20,441 nt of DNA from Smittium mucronatum (Eukaryota; Kickxellomycota; Harpellomycetes; Harpellales; Legeriomycetaceae): positions 1-20,441 of the forward strand of contig LSSL01000904.1 of NCBI GenBank assembly GCA_001953115.1, given 5' to 3'. Below, piece by piece: positions 10,405 to 20,086 of this stretch. The position numbers were made by a program, and so were the translations under genes. Under the pieces are notes generated by a model, which was not told the DNA's origin, ran no database searches, and saw only the letters and a list, made by a program, of their open reading frames with translations. The first letter of the stretch is position 1, and every line of letters starts with the position of its first letter.

Positions 10405-10520
10405 AGTCTTCGCTGTCCCCTTCCTCTCTCTCCACACTCACACACTCACACTCTCAATTCCCCTCCCCAGAATTTTCTCTCCCAATAATTTCCTCGCCTT
10501 CCCCACTCTCTAAATTTGTT
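10405..10520 (+). other. Pyrimidine-rich tract inside the inverted-repeat element
   Basis: About 115 bases dominated by C and T on the plus strand, including CCTCTCTCTCC, an ACTCACACACTCACACTCTC segment and CCCCTCCCC. It is far more C-rich than its surroundings. The 68-codon open frame over it (Ser/Pro/Leu only) is a by-product of the composition. It may be a simple-sequence tract carried by the element. Confidence 0.6.
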
Positions 10521-11133
10521 GTGTTTCACAATAAATTAAAGTTATTTTTAAACGCAAAATTTTTTTATACTATCTATAGTTTTTTTTTTGTTTAAATAAA
10601 AGTATATGTTATTTAAATTTTTTTTTCAAATTTTATGTTAAATAATCAAAAAAATGTAGTTCTTATTGAATGATACTTGAGTTTTTTAATGTTGGAGTAC
10701 CTTATTTATTATTAAAATCTTCATATTTCCCGACAAAGGTATAATTTAATTATATTTTAAATCGATTTAAAAAAATAATCCTTCACCCGATATATAGTCT
10801 CAAAATATTTATTTTGAAAATAATTGAAATCAACTTTAAATCTAATTATTAATCTAGACTTTTAACAACCTTAATTAGAGAGTGTGTTGACTATTTAGCT
10901 CCAAAAAACATCACATATACCCTATCATGAGCACATGTTATTAAATTTGTTATTCATTTTGGGCTTTATCACTTCCGTTAACCCATCAGTTCTTATCTTA
11001 TAACATATCTGTTTAAAGTTATACTAAAATCAATAATACGACTTTAAAAGTTTTTATTGTGATTCAAAAGTATAATAGCACAATAATTAACCAAAAAAAT
11101 AAAAAATAAACAAAACCTAAAACGCTAGAAGAT

Positions 11134-11297
11134 AATTAGTATGTATTTGATTGAATTATAGGACCAAATTAAGCCCTGTATAACATCAAAAAGTATAAAA
11201 ATTTTACATTTAGCATGCTTTTCAACAAATCAGTATGGTTTTGATGAAAATAGGATATTCTTAAAAATATTAGTAGATTTTTATTATCTAACCTTAA
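11134..11297 (-). repeat. Right arm of the 164-bp inverted repeat
   Basis: Reverse complement of 10053-10216 with one mismatch. Begins AATTAGTATGTATTTG and ends TTATCTAACCTTAA. Confidence 0.92.
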
Positions 11298-11595
11298 TTT
11301 AAGTGAAATACAATTATCTTTAGGTCAGCTGATTAATAATAGGTTTATTAGGCAATAACGCTGAGAAAAATGGGATATTCTTTCCGCAACAAAAATCTTT
11401 AATCTACGAAAACATTGGCTCCAATAATAATTAGTCATAACCAAGCCAATATAATATCGTAAAAAATACCAGCCGTAATAAAATTTCAACACTTTATTAA
11501 TAAAAGATTCCTATCTGTGTTCCAATTTTGAACTATACAATAATTTTATACAATATCCTTCTGATATATTTCCATATTAGGAAAGCAGTTAAAGT

Positions 11596-11767
11596 TTAAC
11601 CCTTTCAAGGGCAATGGTGCAAAAAATAGCTTTCAATTTTCGCTCAATGTTGTTATTAGTTTAATTTTATTTGTACACCATTGGGCCGATCATATTTTTG
11701 AGCCAATTAGAATATCGGATATACGCAAATAGAGGCAAGGCGCATAGTTGGGCCCGGAAAGGGTTAA
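11596..11767 (+). mobile_element. Short TTAA-ended inverted-repeat element, copy 5 (best preserved)
   Basis: 172 bp from TTAACCCTTTCAAGGGC to TTGGGCCCGGAAAGGGTTAA. The first 11 bases of each end are identical when inverted (TTAACCCTTTC), and the next 6 are similar. TTAA at both borders followed by CCC is the arrangement of piggyBac-superfamily transposons, whose target duplication is TTAA and whose ends begin CCC/CCT. The element is far too short to encode a transposase, so it would be a MITE mobilised in trans. The neighbouring stretches 11298-11595 and 11768-12566 contain no gene that I can support. Confidence 0.75.
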
Positions 11768-12566
11768 TAGTAAAGTATCCGCTTTCAAAGAGAATCTCCC
11801 AAATATTATACTAGTTAGAAGCAGAAAAAAACCAGCACTTATAAATCCACAAACAATATGACTTTAACCATTTCTATTGGCTACTAATTGTTGGCAATTT
11901 TACTTGCTAATTTATTTATAGATGCTCACAATTACCAGATTAGATGTCATGTCTGCACTACAAATTATAGATTAGGTAAATCGAATGCATTTTGGATTGG
12001 AATTTGTATACTTTGCATTCAGTTCTAGAGAGCTATTGGACACCAAATAGAAATTAAAGCCAAGTGAATTATTTTCTGAGGATTCAATTAGTTAGTTTCA
12101 ATTAATTCCTTTAGTTAGACTAGAAGAATATATTCAAAAATCAAAAGAAATATAAGTGATAAAGTATAGAAAATATTGGCTGTTTCTCTAATGCGAACTG
12201 ATTGCTGTATGGATAAACTGAAGAGTTTTAAAGCCGTGCGTATGATTGCATAAGCCTTTTAATTTAACTAGAAAATCCAGAGAATCAAACAGATGGAAAA
12301 TCATTATTTATTTGCTTGGAAACCCATTTTAAATATTTCTTTAATATATTCTGAGCTATTATTTGGGTGGCAAAAATCTTTAATAGAAATATATGAATAT
12401 TTTAGAGTTGGGAGTGAGAAATTTATTAATTTTTTGCACAGCCCACTATATCTGAAATGGAATTTTACAGGTAAATCTAGGGTTACTTAATAATTTGTCA
12501 TTATTTGCCCAAAAGTAACATTAAATACCATTTATTTTTCTGTAAGAAAAACTTACGATACTGGGA

Positions 12567-12745
12567 TTAACTCTTTCAGTGCCCAAATTTATTCAGAATC
12601 CTGATTAGCTACAGCACAGCCATCTATAGATGGATCTGCTAGAGAGATATCCAATTAATCACGTTTATAGCTTATTATCATTGATTTAGGACTATTAATT
12701 ATCCAACACAAATCATTTTTGTGCCCCTAGCCTTCAAAGGGTTAA
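12567..12745 (-). mobile_element. Short TTAA-ended inverted-repeat element, copy 6
   Basis: 179 bp from TTAACTCTTTCAGTGCCC to GCCTTCAAAGGGTTAA. When reverse-complemented, it begins TTAACCCTTTGAAGGC, continues GGGGCACAAAAATG, and ends AATTTGGGCACTGAAAGAGTTAA, in step with copies 2 and 5. It ends 259 bp upstream of the NADPH oxidase start codon, so it lies in or near that gene's promoter. Its central part contains the palindrome CCATCTATAGATGG. Confidence 0.7.
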
Positions 12746-13004
12746 TTGGGGGCAAAATCAAATTGCAAGTATAGCTAATTCGGATTTCTGAAGATGCAAA
12801 TAATCTATCTAATTACAAATGCAAATGCAAAGATTAAAATTATTAACAAAATCTGTAAACTATTTCTAAATAAGATTAATTATAATTTGTATTCTTCCCT
12901 TGACATTTTATTTTATTTTATTTTTTCATTTCATCATATTACACCATATCATTATATTACGAGAATTCTCCAAACTTTGTAAGATAAAACTATATAATTC
13001 TAAA

Positions 13005-14962
13005 ATGCACACAATTCATGCTCCAGATATCCTGCATTACAAAGGCGGCATTGGGGCTATTAAAGGATGGATATTTAATAAAGGTATTCATTTGGTTTAT
13101 ATCTTCAATCCATAGTTTCTTTGCCATTTTAACCTCCCCTCTTACCCGTCCCTATTTCACCCATCTTTTTTTTTTTTGCAGGGAAGGTTTATTCTTTTGT
13201 TGTTCTTTGGACCATCATTCAAATAATTGCTTTTGCTGTTGGATTCAAGCTGTATGTTAGCAGCGATAAATACAAAGAATCTCGACAAAGTTTGGGTGCT
13301 TCCTTTATAATCGCCAGAACTTCTGCATTTATGATCCACGTCAACACTTCAATGATTTTATTTCCTGTTTGTCGTAATATCATTACTTCAATACGAGGCA
13401 CTTTCCTCAACAATGTAATTCCCTTCGATCTCAGCATTGGCTTTCACAAGATAATTGGCTGGACCATTGTGTTTTTTAGCCTTCTACATACTGCTGCTCA
13501 TTATCGAAATTACTACCTTCTTTATATCTTAACTGGAAAGGCAAAATCCCTTCCATATATGCTAGTCGCAAGTGGTCCCTCTTGGTCCGGTCATATCATG
13601 TTAGTATGCCTCGCTTTTATCGCGATTCCAGCTTTGAGTCGCTACCGCCGTAAAAATTTCAACTTTTTTTGGTATGCTCACCATCTATTCTCTATATTCT
13701 TCTTCATGTTCTCTATTCACGGAGCTTTCTGTATGTTGAAGCCCGTCAATCCCCCTTATTGCGTCAACGGCTCCACCTTTTATAGATATTACGTTGCTGG
13801 TGGAGTTATATATCTTTTTGAGCGCATATTAAGAGAGATCCGTGGTTCCAGATCCTCTTCTGGTGTTATTTCCAAGGTTATTTTACATCCTTCCCATGTC
13901 GTTGAGATTCGATTCAGCAAAAGCCATGCTGATTCTTGCAAGGCTGGCCAGTACGTTTTTATAAATTGCCCTGCTGTTGCTATCAATGAATGGCATCCGT
14001 TCACTCTAACTTCCGCTCCCGAGGAAGATTTCTACTCTGTACATATAAGAGTTGTTGGAGATTGGACCAAATCCTTTGCAAAAATTGTTGGAATAAAAGA
14101 CTTGGATACTGATCTGAAATTATCTCCCAATGATCCTCTCGATTTTGTTTCTAACGGAAAGTTTGGTGAGCTAAGCAAACAAGCTGGGAATAATGGCTCC
14201 AACAGAATCAGCAAATTTTTGGACATAAAGTCTTTTTCTCTTCCCAAACTTATGATTGATGGTCCTTTTGGAAGCGCTAGCGAAGATGTATTTAAGCATG
14301 AAGTCGCCATGTTGTTTGGAGCTGGGATTGGAGTTACTCCTTTTGCATCTATACTTAAATCCATGTGGTATCGATTTAATAACCTTAAAGCTGGGAACTT
14401 AAAAAAGGTTTACTTTATTTGGACTCAAAAAGATACCAATTCTTTTGAATGGTTTCAAGATTTGCTAGAGGCTATTGAGGAGAAAGATGAAGAAAATGTT
14501 ATTGGTTCTAAAAGCCTAATCAATAGCTCTAAATCTAGCTCCAACTCAACCTCTCTCTCTTCCATTTCCGATTTTAAATTTTCTAATATTAGTTTATATG
14601 AGGGATCCTCTTCTCTCACTAAAAACTACCGATACCCTCCCACTCCAACCCCTTCAAAGTTTCTTGATATTCGTATATACATCACTGCTAAATTCACGAT
14701 GGAACAAATAAATAACCTCATTGTTCAAGATTCCGTTGGGTTTAAAGATACAATAACTAATCTGAGAGCCCCGACTATATACGGAAGACCAAATTTAGAC
14801 AAGATTTTTACTGAGGTTGCTACTAAACACCCTGGGGCCGATGTAGGCGTGTTCTTTTGTGGTCCTGTCAGAATGGGTCTTGATATCAAAAAGAAATCTA
14901 ATGAATTTACATCCAATTTTAAAACGAGAACAAGATTCACCTATAACAAGGAAAACTTTTAA
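13005..14962 (+). CDS. nox: NADPH oxidase (superoxide-generating, gp91phox/NoxA-like)
   Basis: Transfers electrons from NADPH through FAD and two haems across a membrane to oxygen, making superoxide. In fungi NoxA/NoxB serve development and hyphal signalling. Exons 13005-13083 and 13182-14962 give 619 residues. The N-terminal half has about six membrane segments (roughly 29-51, 73-92, 113-133, 164-180, 188-208, 229-244). Haem ligands are in the canonical spacing: H115/H129 (HX13H) and H193/H206 (HX12H). FAD-binding HPFTLTSAPEED is at 298-309, followed by GPFGSAS (397-403), NADPH-binding GAGIGVTP (406-413) and FFCGP (C586). The C-terminus KENF matches NOX2 and fungal Nox. The start ATG is the one in frame across the splice (MHTIHAPDIL). 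No EF hands are present, so it is not NoxC/NOX5-like. Whether it is the A or B type is not resolved. A Ser-rich insertion occupies 469-518. Confidence 0.95.
13084..13181 (+). other. Intron 1 of the NADPH oxidase gene
   Basis: 98 bp with donor AAAG|GTATTC, a pyrimidine-rich 3' part and acceptor TTTTTGCAG|GGAAG. It splits a Gly codon after its first base (phase 1). Removing it joins GWIFNKG to KVYSFVVLW, restoring a reading frame into the first membrane segment. Confidence 0.85.
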
Positions 14963-15710
14963 TTATCACCACCTCTTTCTTTTATGCTTTAATAAATTTT
15001 ATCCATATTTTTATAGCCTATCAAACCTATTTTTTATCATAAACACTTTATTCAAACTCTAAAAATAAAATAGCCTTTTGGATATATCAAAAAGATTTTT
15101 AAGCTATTTTAAAAATTTATCCAATTCATGTAAATTCTCAAGAAAAAAGTTCGAATGATAAAATATTGACAAATTTATTATTTTTCTTTTAAAAAAAGAG
15201 CGAAATATGGAATGGGTTAAGAAAAAGATATTTAATCTATTTAATACCTTTAAATATTAATACCAAAGACACTATTGTACAACTAAATTATTAAAAACAT
15301 TACCTCTGATGTTAATCATAGAGATTTAAAGAGGAACACAAACAAAACTTGAAACTTCAATATACTATTTTCGGTTTTGGTGATAGATTTTCCATCATTT
15401 TCCTTAAAGATCAAGAAAATACAAGAGATATAATTTAATAAAATTGAAGAGAAGACGGAATGGGAAAGCTTTTCTAAAAATATCTTGTTTCAAAAAATTT
15501 ATAAAATTTTTTATTTTTTTGTCCTATAAATCAGTTCATTCAACCCGAATTTGATTTTTTTTACAAATCAAAAAAATAAATAAACTATAGTAAAATTAAA
15601 TCGATTGGAAGATCGAATAAATGGACATAAATTTTTAAGGCAAGAGATGTAATTTATAAATAACAATGATAATAGAAACAGAATACAATGAATATAGTTA
15701 AATGGTGATT
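14963..15710. other. Shared 3' intergenic region between convergent genes
   Basis: AT-rich DNA between the stops of the NOX gene (+) and the RAD7-like gene (-). A possible polyadenylation signal AATAAA for NOX is at 14991-14996, 28 bases past its stop. A nested hairpin lies at 15067-15110, with outer arms AAAATAGC and GCTATTTT. It could be a structural terminator-like element, but AT-rich DNA yields such pairs by chance. No ORF is supported. Confidence 0.4.
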
Positions 15711-18157
15711 TTACAAGGTATCAGACTCCCTCCCAACAATAGTTAACCCTTCTCTTGTTGGTGCAAAAGGAGTAACATTAGGATTACCATTGATGAATAT
15801 TTCTGTTAATCTAGGGCAGTTATCAACAATTGACCTTATTATGTTGTCATCAACAACCCTTACAAAGCTCAAAACCAAAGTTTCCAGATTTTTACATGGA
15901 TATAAACTTATATCGGTATTTTCATAATTTTGGTTTGAATTAACAGCACCCAAATCGTCTTTAGAGTGCTCAGCATCTAAAGCAGTCGAATCAGTGCCCG
16001 GTTCTTTGATTGGTGAATCAGTATTTGGATTTTTGGATAAATCATTATTATTTGGTTGAAAAGCTTTAGCTTCGGATGGTGTATCCAGGTTTTCCAATTC
16101 ATTAGAATCTAGATTTTCATCATTGGTGATATCGTTAGAATGATGCGGAGAAATTCCGGCAATGGCCAAGACGCCAGCTTCAGTAACAAGTTCATCAGCT
16201 GAGTGTAAATTCAAGTATTTTAAACTATAGCCAGTGTTCCTAACCACTGCTAATAGAGCTTCATCATCAATCTGGCCGATGCGACTTAAATTAAGATGAG
16301 TAATACCTTTTGTGGCTGAACTCGGTCGGGAATCATTAGAATTATTATTTTCTTGGCTAATAGACTGTGAATTGTTGGCAGAGAAATTGTCAAAGAAATG
16401 AACTATACCCGCAGATGTAATGCTCGTACCACTAATATCAAGAGAGTTTAGGGCGGTGCAATTTTTCAAAATTCCATAAATTAAGAGAGAATCATCAGCA
16501 TTAGAACAGTTTGAAAAAGATAAGTCTGTTAAAGTATGTCCAGAACTGTCTAAAAGAGATATCAATGATGAGGAGGAAATGTTCAACTGGGGATCACTGA
16601 TTGACAAAATGCGTAATTTGGGGAAATTTGATCTAATGTTAAGTTTATCATTTTGGGGATCTTCTGTGGCGGATTCATAAAACTTACTAGATTCCCGAGA
16701 AAAAGTGTGTGATATTCCCGAAAGAACATTTATACAGACTTCATCGAGACTATAACATTGGTTTAAAACCAATTCCTCTAAATTAGGGCAATTTTCAACG
16801 AGAGAATTGACTGCAGCTAGCCCAAATTGGGCAACAGATATTTTTAAAGAAACCAATCTACTCCCTACGATTTTAAAAAACTGAGCAAATGCCTCATCAG
16901 AAACTAGAAAAGGGCCGTGTAAATTAATTGAACGAAGGTTTTTAAGGTGGTTAGCAAAAAATAAAATTTCTGGGTCTCGTATTTTTCCGCAAAAGTTTAA
17001 ATTAATATCTTCTAAATATGGACAGAACTGGGCAATATTTTTATATCCATCCCCGTCGATTTCTAAAAAAATAAAAGGAAGAAGTTTTAAAGCATAAGCA
17101 AATAGTGAAAAGGAAAAGGTGTAAAAGCCTTACTAGTGCAGTCGTATAAGTTAATTTCTGTGCGTTCAGGGGCTAAAAACAATCTGAGGATGTTATTATC
17201 TAATAGTCTTAGTTTACTTATTATAGCAGAAACCTTATTCATGCTTTTGAATGAGATATCACCAAAAGATTCGACATTTTGGATATTTTTTCCAATAACA
17301 CGAACACAAAGATCTTGTAGGGAAGGAATAGAGCTATCAATTTCTAAAAGACCGCCTTCGACTTTATTTACTTTTTTTCTAGTTCTTTTTGGTTTTGGTA
17401 TAGTATCAGATTTTTTGGTGTTTTTCGAGGTTTCAGATGATTTTATACATTTAGAGCAAAGAACAGCACCCTTTGAATTCTTAACGTCATTTCGAACTAA
17501 AAAGCGGGTTAAGCATACAGAACAGAATTCAATATGACCGCCCTTTCTAGCAGAACTTTTGTTTAAACCGGGGGCATTTTTAACTGAGCTATCGGGAACA
17601 ATGAAGTCGTCATTAGAGTCCACATCACTCTCATATTTATAAGCTTTGGAACCTTTTTTGAGAGATTTTTTTCGATTATTTGCTGGAACTTCTGGTTTAT
17701 TTGGAGATTCTTTATTCTTTGGAAGGCTCTTGCGTTTTTTTGAAAGAGGTAAAGTTGAATCGTCGGATTTAGTTTGATCTTGATCGTTACCCAGCATATT
17801 TTCGTCTTGAGGCACTTCCTCATTAGGTTGTAAAATAGTAGTGGAATCGTTGTCTAAATCGATTAAATCATCGCCATCTTGGTTGATATTGATCCCAGAG
17901 CGAAGTTCCTGGTTTTTTTTCATTTTTTCATTAATCATCCTAGCAGTGATTCCCTGCTCCTATCAACCAATCGAGAAGAAAATAAAGTAAATATGATTAA
18001 TGTATGGATTCTTGATAGAAAATGGAATGAGAAAAAGAGCGACAAAATAGAAGGACAAAAAAAGTACCTGTAGGAAACTTGTCAGCGCAGATCTAGGGCC
18101 TATAGCCCGACCGCTTCTAATCGCTCTTTCAGTCTTATTAACCTTTAGTTCTCTCAT
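15711..18157 (-). CDS. RAD7: Rad7/Rhp7-type DNA repair protein with leucine-rich repeats
   Basis: Rad7 works with the ATPase Rad16 in global genome nucleotide excision repair, sensing UV lesions and, in yeast, acting in an E3 ubiquitin ligase with Elc1/Cul3. Exons 18157-18068, 17959-17134 and 17062-15711 give 755 residues. Exon 1 ends with the family's GPRSALTSFL motif, continuing as EQGIT in exon 2. A Lys/Asp/Ser-rich region follows, then a four-cysteine zinc finger (C176-X2-C179...C198-X2-C201) as in the Rhp7 treble clef. The second junction makes LYDCTK, followed by leucine-rich repeats with NCP.L and GPFLVSD motifs. The C-terminus TREGLTIVGRESDT is characteristic. An Asp/Asn/Ser-rich stretch of about 80 residues (613-693) interrupts the last repeats. 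An in-frame upstream ATG at 18223 would add 22 hydrophobic residues and is less likely. The gene converges on NOX and follows TYR1 by 269 bp. Confidence 0.9.
17063..17133 (-). other. Intron 2 of the RAD7-like gene
   Basis: 71 bp with donor ACTA|GTAAGG and acceptor TTTTTTAG|AAATC (minus strand), phase 1. Splicing converts a frame that would stop soon after into DCTKIDGDGYKNIA, a conserved Rad7 transition into the leucine-rich repeats. Confidence 0.87.
17960..18067 (-). other. Intron 1 of the RAD7-like gene
   Basis: 108 bp with donor CTACAG|GTACTT and acceptor GTTGATAG|GAGCAG (minus strand), phase 0. It joins ALTSFLQ to EQGITARMINEK, reproducing the Rad7 N-terminal motif across the junction, which supports both borders. 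Confidence 0.87.
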
Positions 18158-18426
18158 CTTTAAAATCTTTAGAACAAGAAAGACAGTCAAGTAGTTAATT
18201 TTAAATACGACAAAGAATAACAAGATATTTATGTATTGAGGGTATTTATGTGGATCAGAGCATATAGATTTACAAATTCAGATTAGGATACATAGAAAAA
18301 AGATGGTTGGATGGAAAAGTACTTGATGTGGGCAAGATATAGCTTGAGCGAATAAAAGGGGAATAACAAAGTGCTGCGGAATAAAAAAAGAGAAAAGTAA
18401 CGTAAATGAAGAAAGAACAAGAGGGG
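18158..18426. other. Intergenic region between TYR1 stop and RAD7 start
   Basis: 269 bp that must hold the 3' end signals of TYR1 and the promoter of the RAD7-like gene, both on the minus strand. I see no specific site that I can name. Confidence 0.4.
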
Positions 18427-19851
18427 TTATTGGACAGAGTTATTATGGCAGGACTTTTCCAATCGTTCTTCGGCCAATATGTTTATGATTTTAGAGGCAA
18501 GACTTTTGGCTTCGTCGATTCTCCCTATAAAGAAATCCTTAGTGGAGTCGAATCTTTGCTTAAAGCCATCGAAGCTGTTAAGCTGGATGCATTGCTCCCA
18601 GCCTAGAACGGATACAAAGAACATGAGATCCTCAGCTTGAGTAACCTTGTCGGATAAAGCCGTCTCAATGCTTTCTTCAAGCAGATCTTTGTCGCAAAAC
18701 AGGTACTCTACAATCCCTAACCAAAGTCTGAATGGCGGAGTTTGACAGATAAGGTGGTGGTAGGGATCAACCCCCATTTTGTACCAGCAAACAGCTGTGG
18801 CTAAAAGAGACAAGTGAGAATTGGGTACGCCTTTAACTCGTTTATCCGTCATAGATATTTGATCCAATACTCTGTCCAGCAATAAGATTTTATTTTCGGG
18901 GTTTTTTCTTACGGGTTCAAAAATAGCTTCGGAAGCAGCATGAACTAAATCACGGAACTGCTGTTTCTGACCTCCAATCATATATTTGTACAAAGTTGAC
19001 ATGGATTCAACGTAACATCTGATTTGAACTTTGGCCATGTCATTCATGATTGCCAAACCTATAATAAAAAAATAAAATAAAGTATAAAAGTGTGTTGTAT
19101 TTTGAACAAAGGGTAAATTGGATGGGTCTGGTAGCAAAAATTTGGCTTTACCCGAATATACATGAGATTTGCTTCCATAAATGTGTAAGGTTATGCTGAT
19201 TTTCACATTGTCAATATTATGAGAAAACATAGGATTTTCCCAGGGGTAATATCCTTGATTTTTCCAAGCAGTGCCTAAACTTAAGTAACAGATATGAGTA
19301 GCGGCTTGGGTGTTAGCAGTTATTTTATCGTGTTCCTCAGCAGTTATGAACAGCATTTCAGACTCCAAGCTTTTTAATATATCGACAGCTAATTGAAATT
19401 TCTCTTCGGTTGCTCTGCATCTGATAACAGCTAAGGTTTGCCCTTTAGTATCACTTCTTGGGCCATGAAGAGAATGAACTGAAACGATGTTGACGTCATC
19501 GTGCAAATATTCAAGAAAAGCTTCAATTTCAGGCCGTTTAACTGAAGTTTGGCCACCAACTATAGCCCCAAATTTAGTAGCTTTGCCATAAAGTTTCACT
19601 ACCGATCGAATGTTGAAAGCTTCTACTGAATAAAAGATGTAGTCTGAACGCCGACTCACGGCGAAGCCATCAGCAAGGGGGTATATTAAATAGTTGACTT
19701 TCTCGTTCATTAAATTAACTTTCTCGCGCAAATTCTCGTACTCTTCAGGCTTATCACATATGTTCACCCTAAAACCGGCACCAGCGAACTTTCTAGCGTA
19801 AAGCAAGCCCATGTCACCTGCCCCAATGATCCCGATCTCTATACCATCCAT
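18427..19851 (-). CDS. TYR1: Prephenate dehydrogenase (tyrosine biosynthesis)
   Basis: Oxidatively decarboxylates prephenate to 4-hydroxyphenylpyruvate, the step before transamination to tyrosine; cytosolic, NADP-dependent in yeast Tyr1. Exons 19851-19152 and 19058-18427 give 443 residues, the family's usual length (about 450 in yeast). A Rossmann motif GIIGAGDMG is at 7-15. Conserved DYIFYSVEA, VGGQTS, SVHSLHGP (H126, H129) and EEHDKITANTQAATH (H174, H186) match fungal Tyr1 proteins. The C-terminal half is the helical dimerisation domain. The ATG at 19851 is chosen because it gives MDGIEIGIIG right at the domain start, and the open frame further upstream has no ATG. The single intron at 19059-19151 is stop-free and divisible by three, so an unspliced message would encode a longer protein. 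Confidence 0.93.
   Translation of the reverse strand: MDGIEIGIIGAGDMGLLYARKFAGAGFRVNICDKPEEYENLREKVNLMNEKVNYLIYPLADGFAVSRRSDYIFYSVEAFNIRSVVKLYGKATKFGAIVGGQTSVKRPEIEAFLEYLHDDVNIVSVHSLHGPRSDTKGQTLAVIRCRATEEKFQLAVDILKSLESEMLFITAEEHDKITANTQAATHICYLSLGTAWKNQGYYPWENPMFSHNIDNVKISITLHIYGSKSHVYSGKAKFLLPDPSNLPFVQNTTHFYTLFYFFIIGLAIMNDMAKVQIRCYVESMSTLYKYMIGGQKQQFRDLVHAASEAIFEPVRKNPENKILLLDRVLDQISMTDKRVKGVPNSHLSLLATAVCWYKMGVDPYHHLICQTPPFRLWLGIVEYLFCDKDLLEESIETALSDKVTQAEDLMFFVSVLGWEQCIQLNSFDGFKQRFDSTKDFFIGRIDEAKSLASKIINILAEERLEKSCHNNSVQ
19059..19151 (-). other. Intron of TYR1, 93 bp, stop-free and in frame
   Basis: Donor TATTCGG|GTAAAGCC and acceptor TTTTATTATAG|GTTTGG (minus strand), phase 1. Splicing yields HVYSGLAIMN, in agreement with the HVYAGLAILNP block of fungal Tyr1. 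Retention would add 31 residues ending in a hydrophobic YTLFYFFII stretch. Family alignment, not the open frame, is the reason for calling it an intron. Confidence 0.85.
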
Positions 19852-20086
19852 TTCGATACCCGATTTAAAAGGAAAACTTGAAGACAAAATAAAAAAAACC
19901 AGCAGTACAATGAAAGAAATCTTTTGAAAACAATGTATTATTTAGGTTGGTAAGCTCCTTACATTTATTTTTTTGTAATCGTAATCAAACTTATCTTTAT
20001 TTTAGAAATTGGAATTGACCTTTAGATCACCAATCATATGGCCTTTATCCTCAAAATAGCTTTGATATTAGGAATTTTTTGTTGAA

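Larger units (their letters stand above)
10053..11297. mobile_element. 1.25-kb element with 164-bp terminal inverted repeats (foldback-like)
   Basis: Two 164-bp arms in inverted orientation, with one mismatch between them, enclose a 917-bp AT-rich spacer with no convincing ORF. Both outer ends carry TTAA (TTAAGG...CCTTAA), which may be target sequence or chance in such AT-rich DNA. The structure fits a non-autonomous DNA transposon with long terminal inverted repeats. Transcription across it would give an RNA able to fold into a long duplex. The near identity of the arms in a region where other repeats are heavily diverged suggests recent insertion or arm-to-arm gene conversion. Confidence 0.75.

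Noticed and set aside
12293..12490. 65-codon plus-strand ORF ending near an exon-like TTTTACAG/GTAAAT
   Set aside because: It has no recognisable family, AT-driven codon content and no supported partner exon. The NADPH oxidase has a complete N-terminus without it. It would need transcript data.
17136..17537. 133-codon plus-strand ORF
   Set aside because: It is antisense to exon 2 of the RAD7-like gene, whose zinc finger and conserved motifs fix the true strand.
18406..18606. 66-codon plus-strand ORF
   Set aside because: It is antisense to the C-terminal codons of TYR1.
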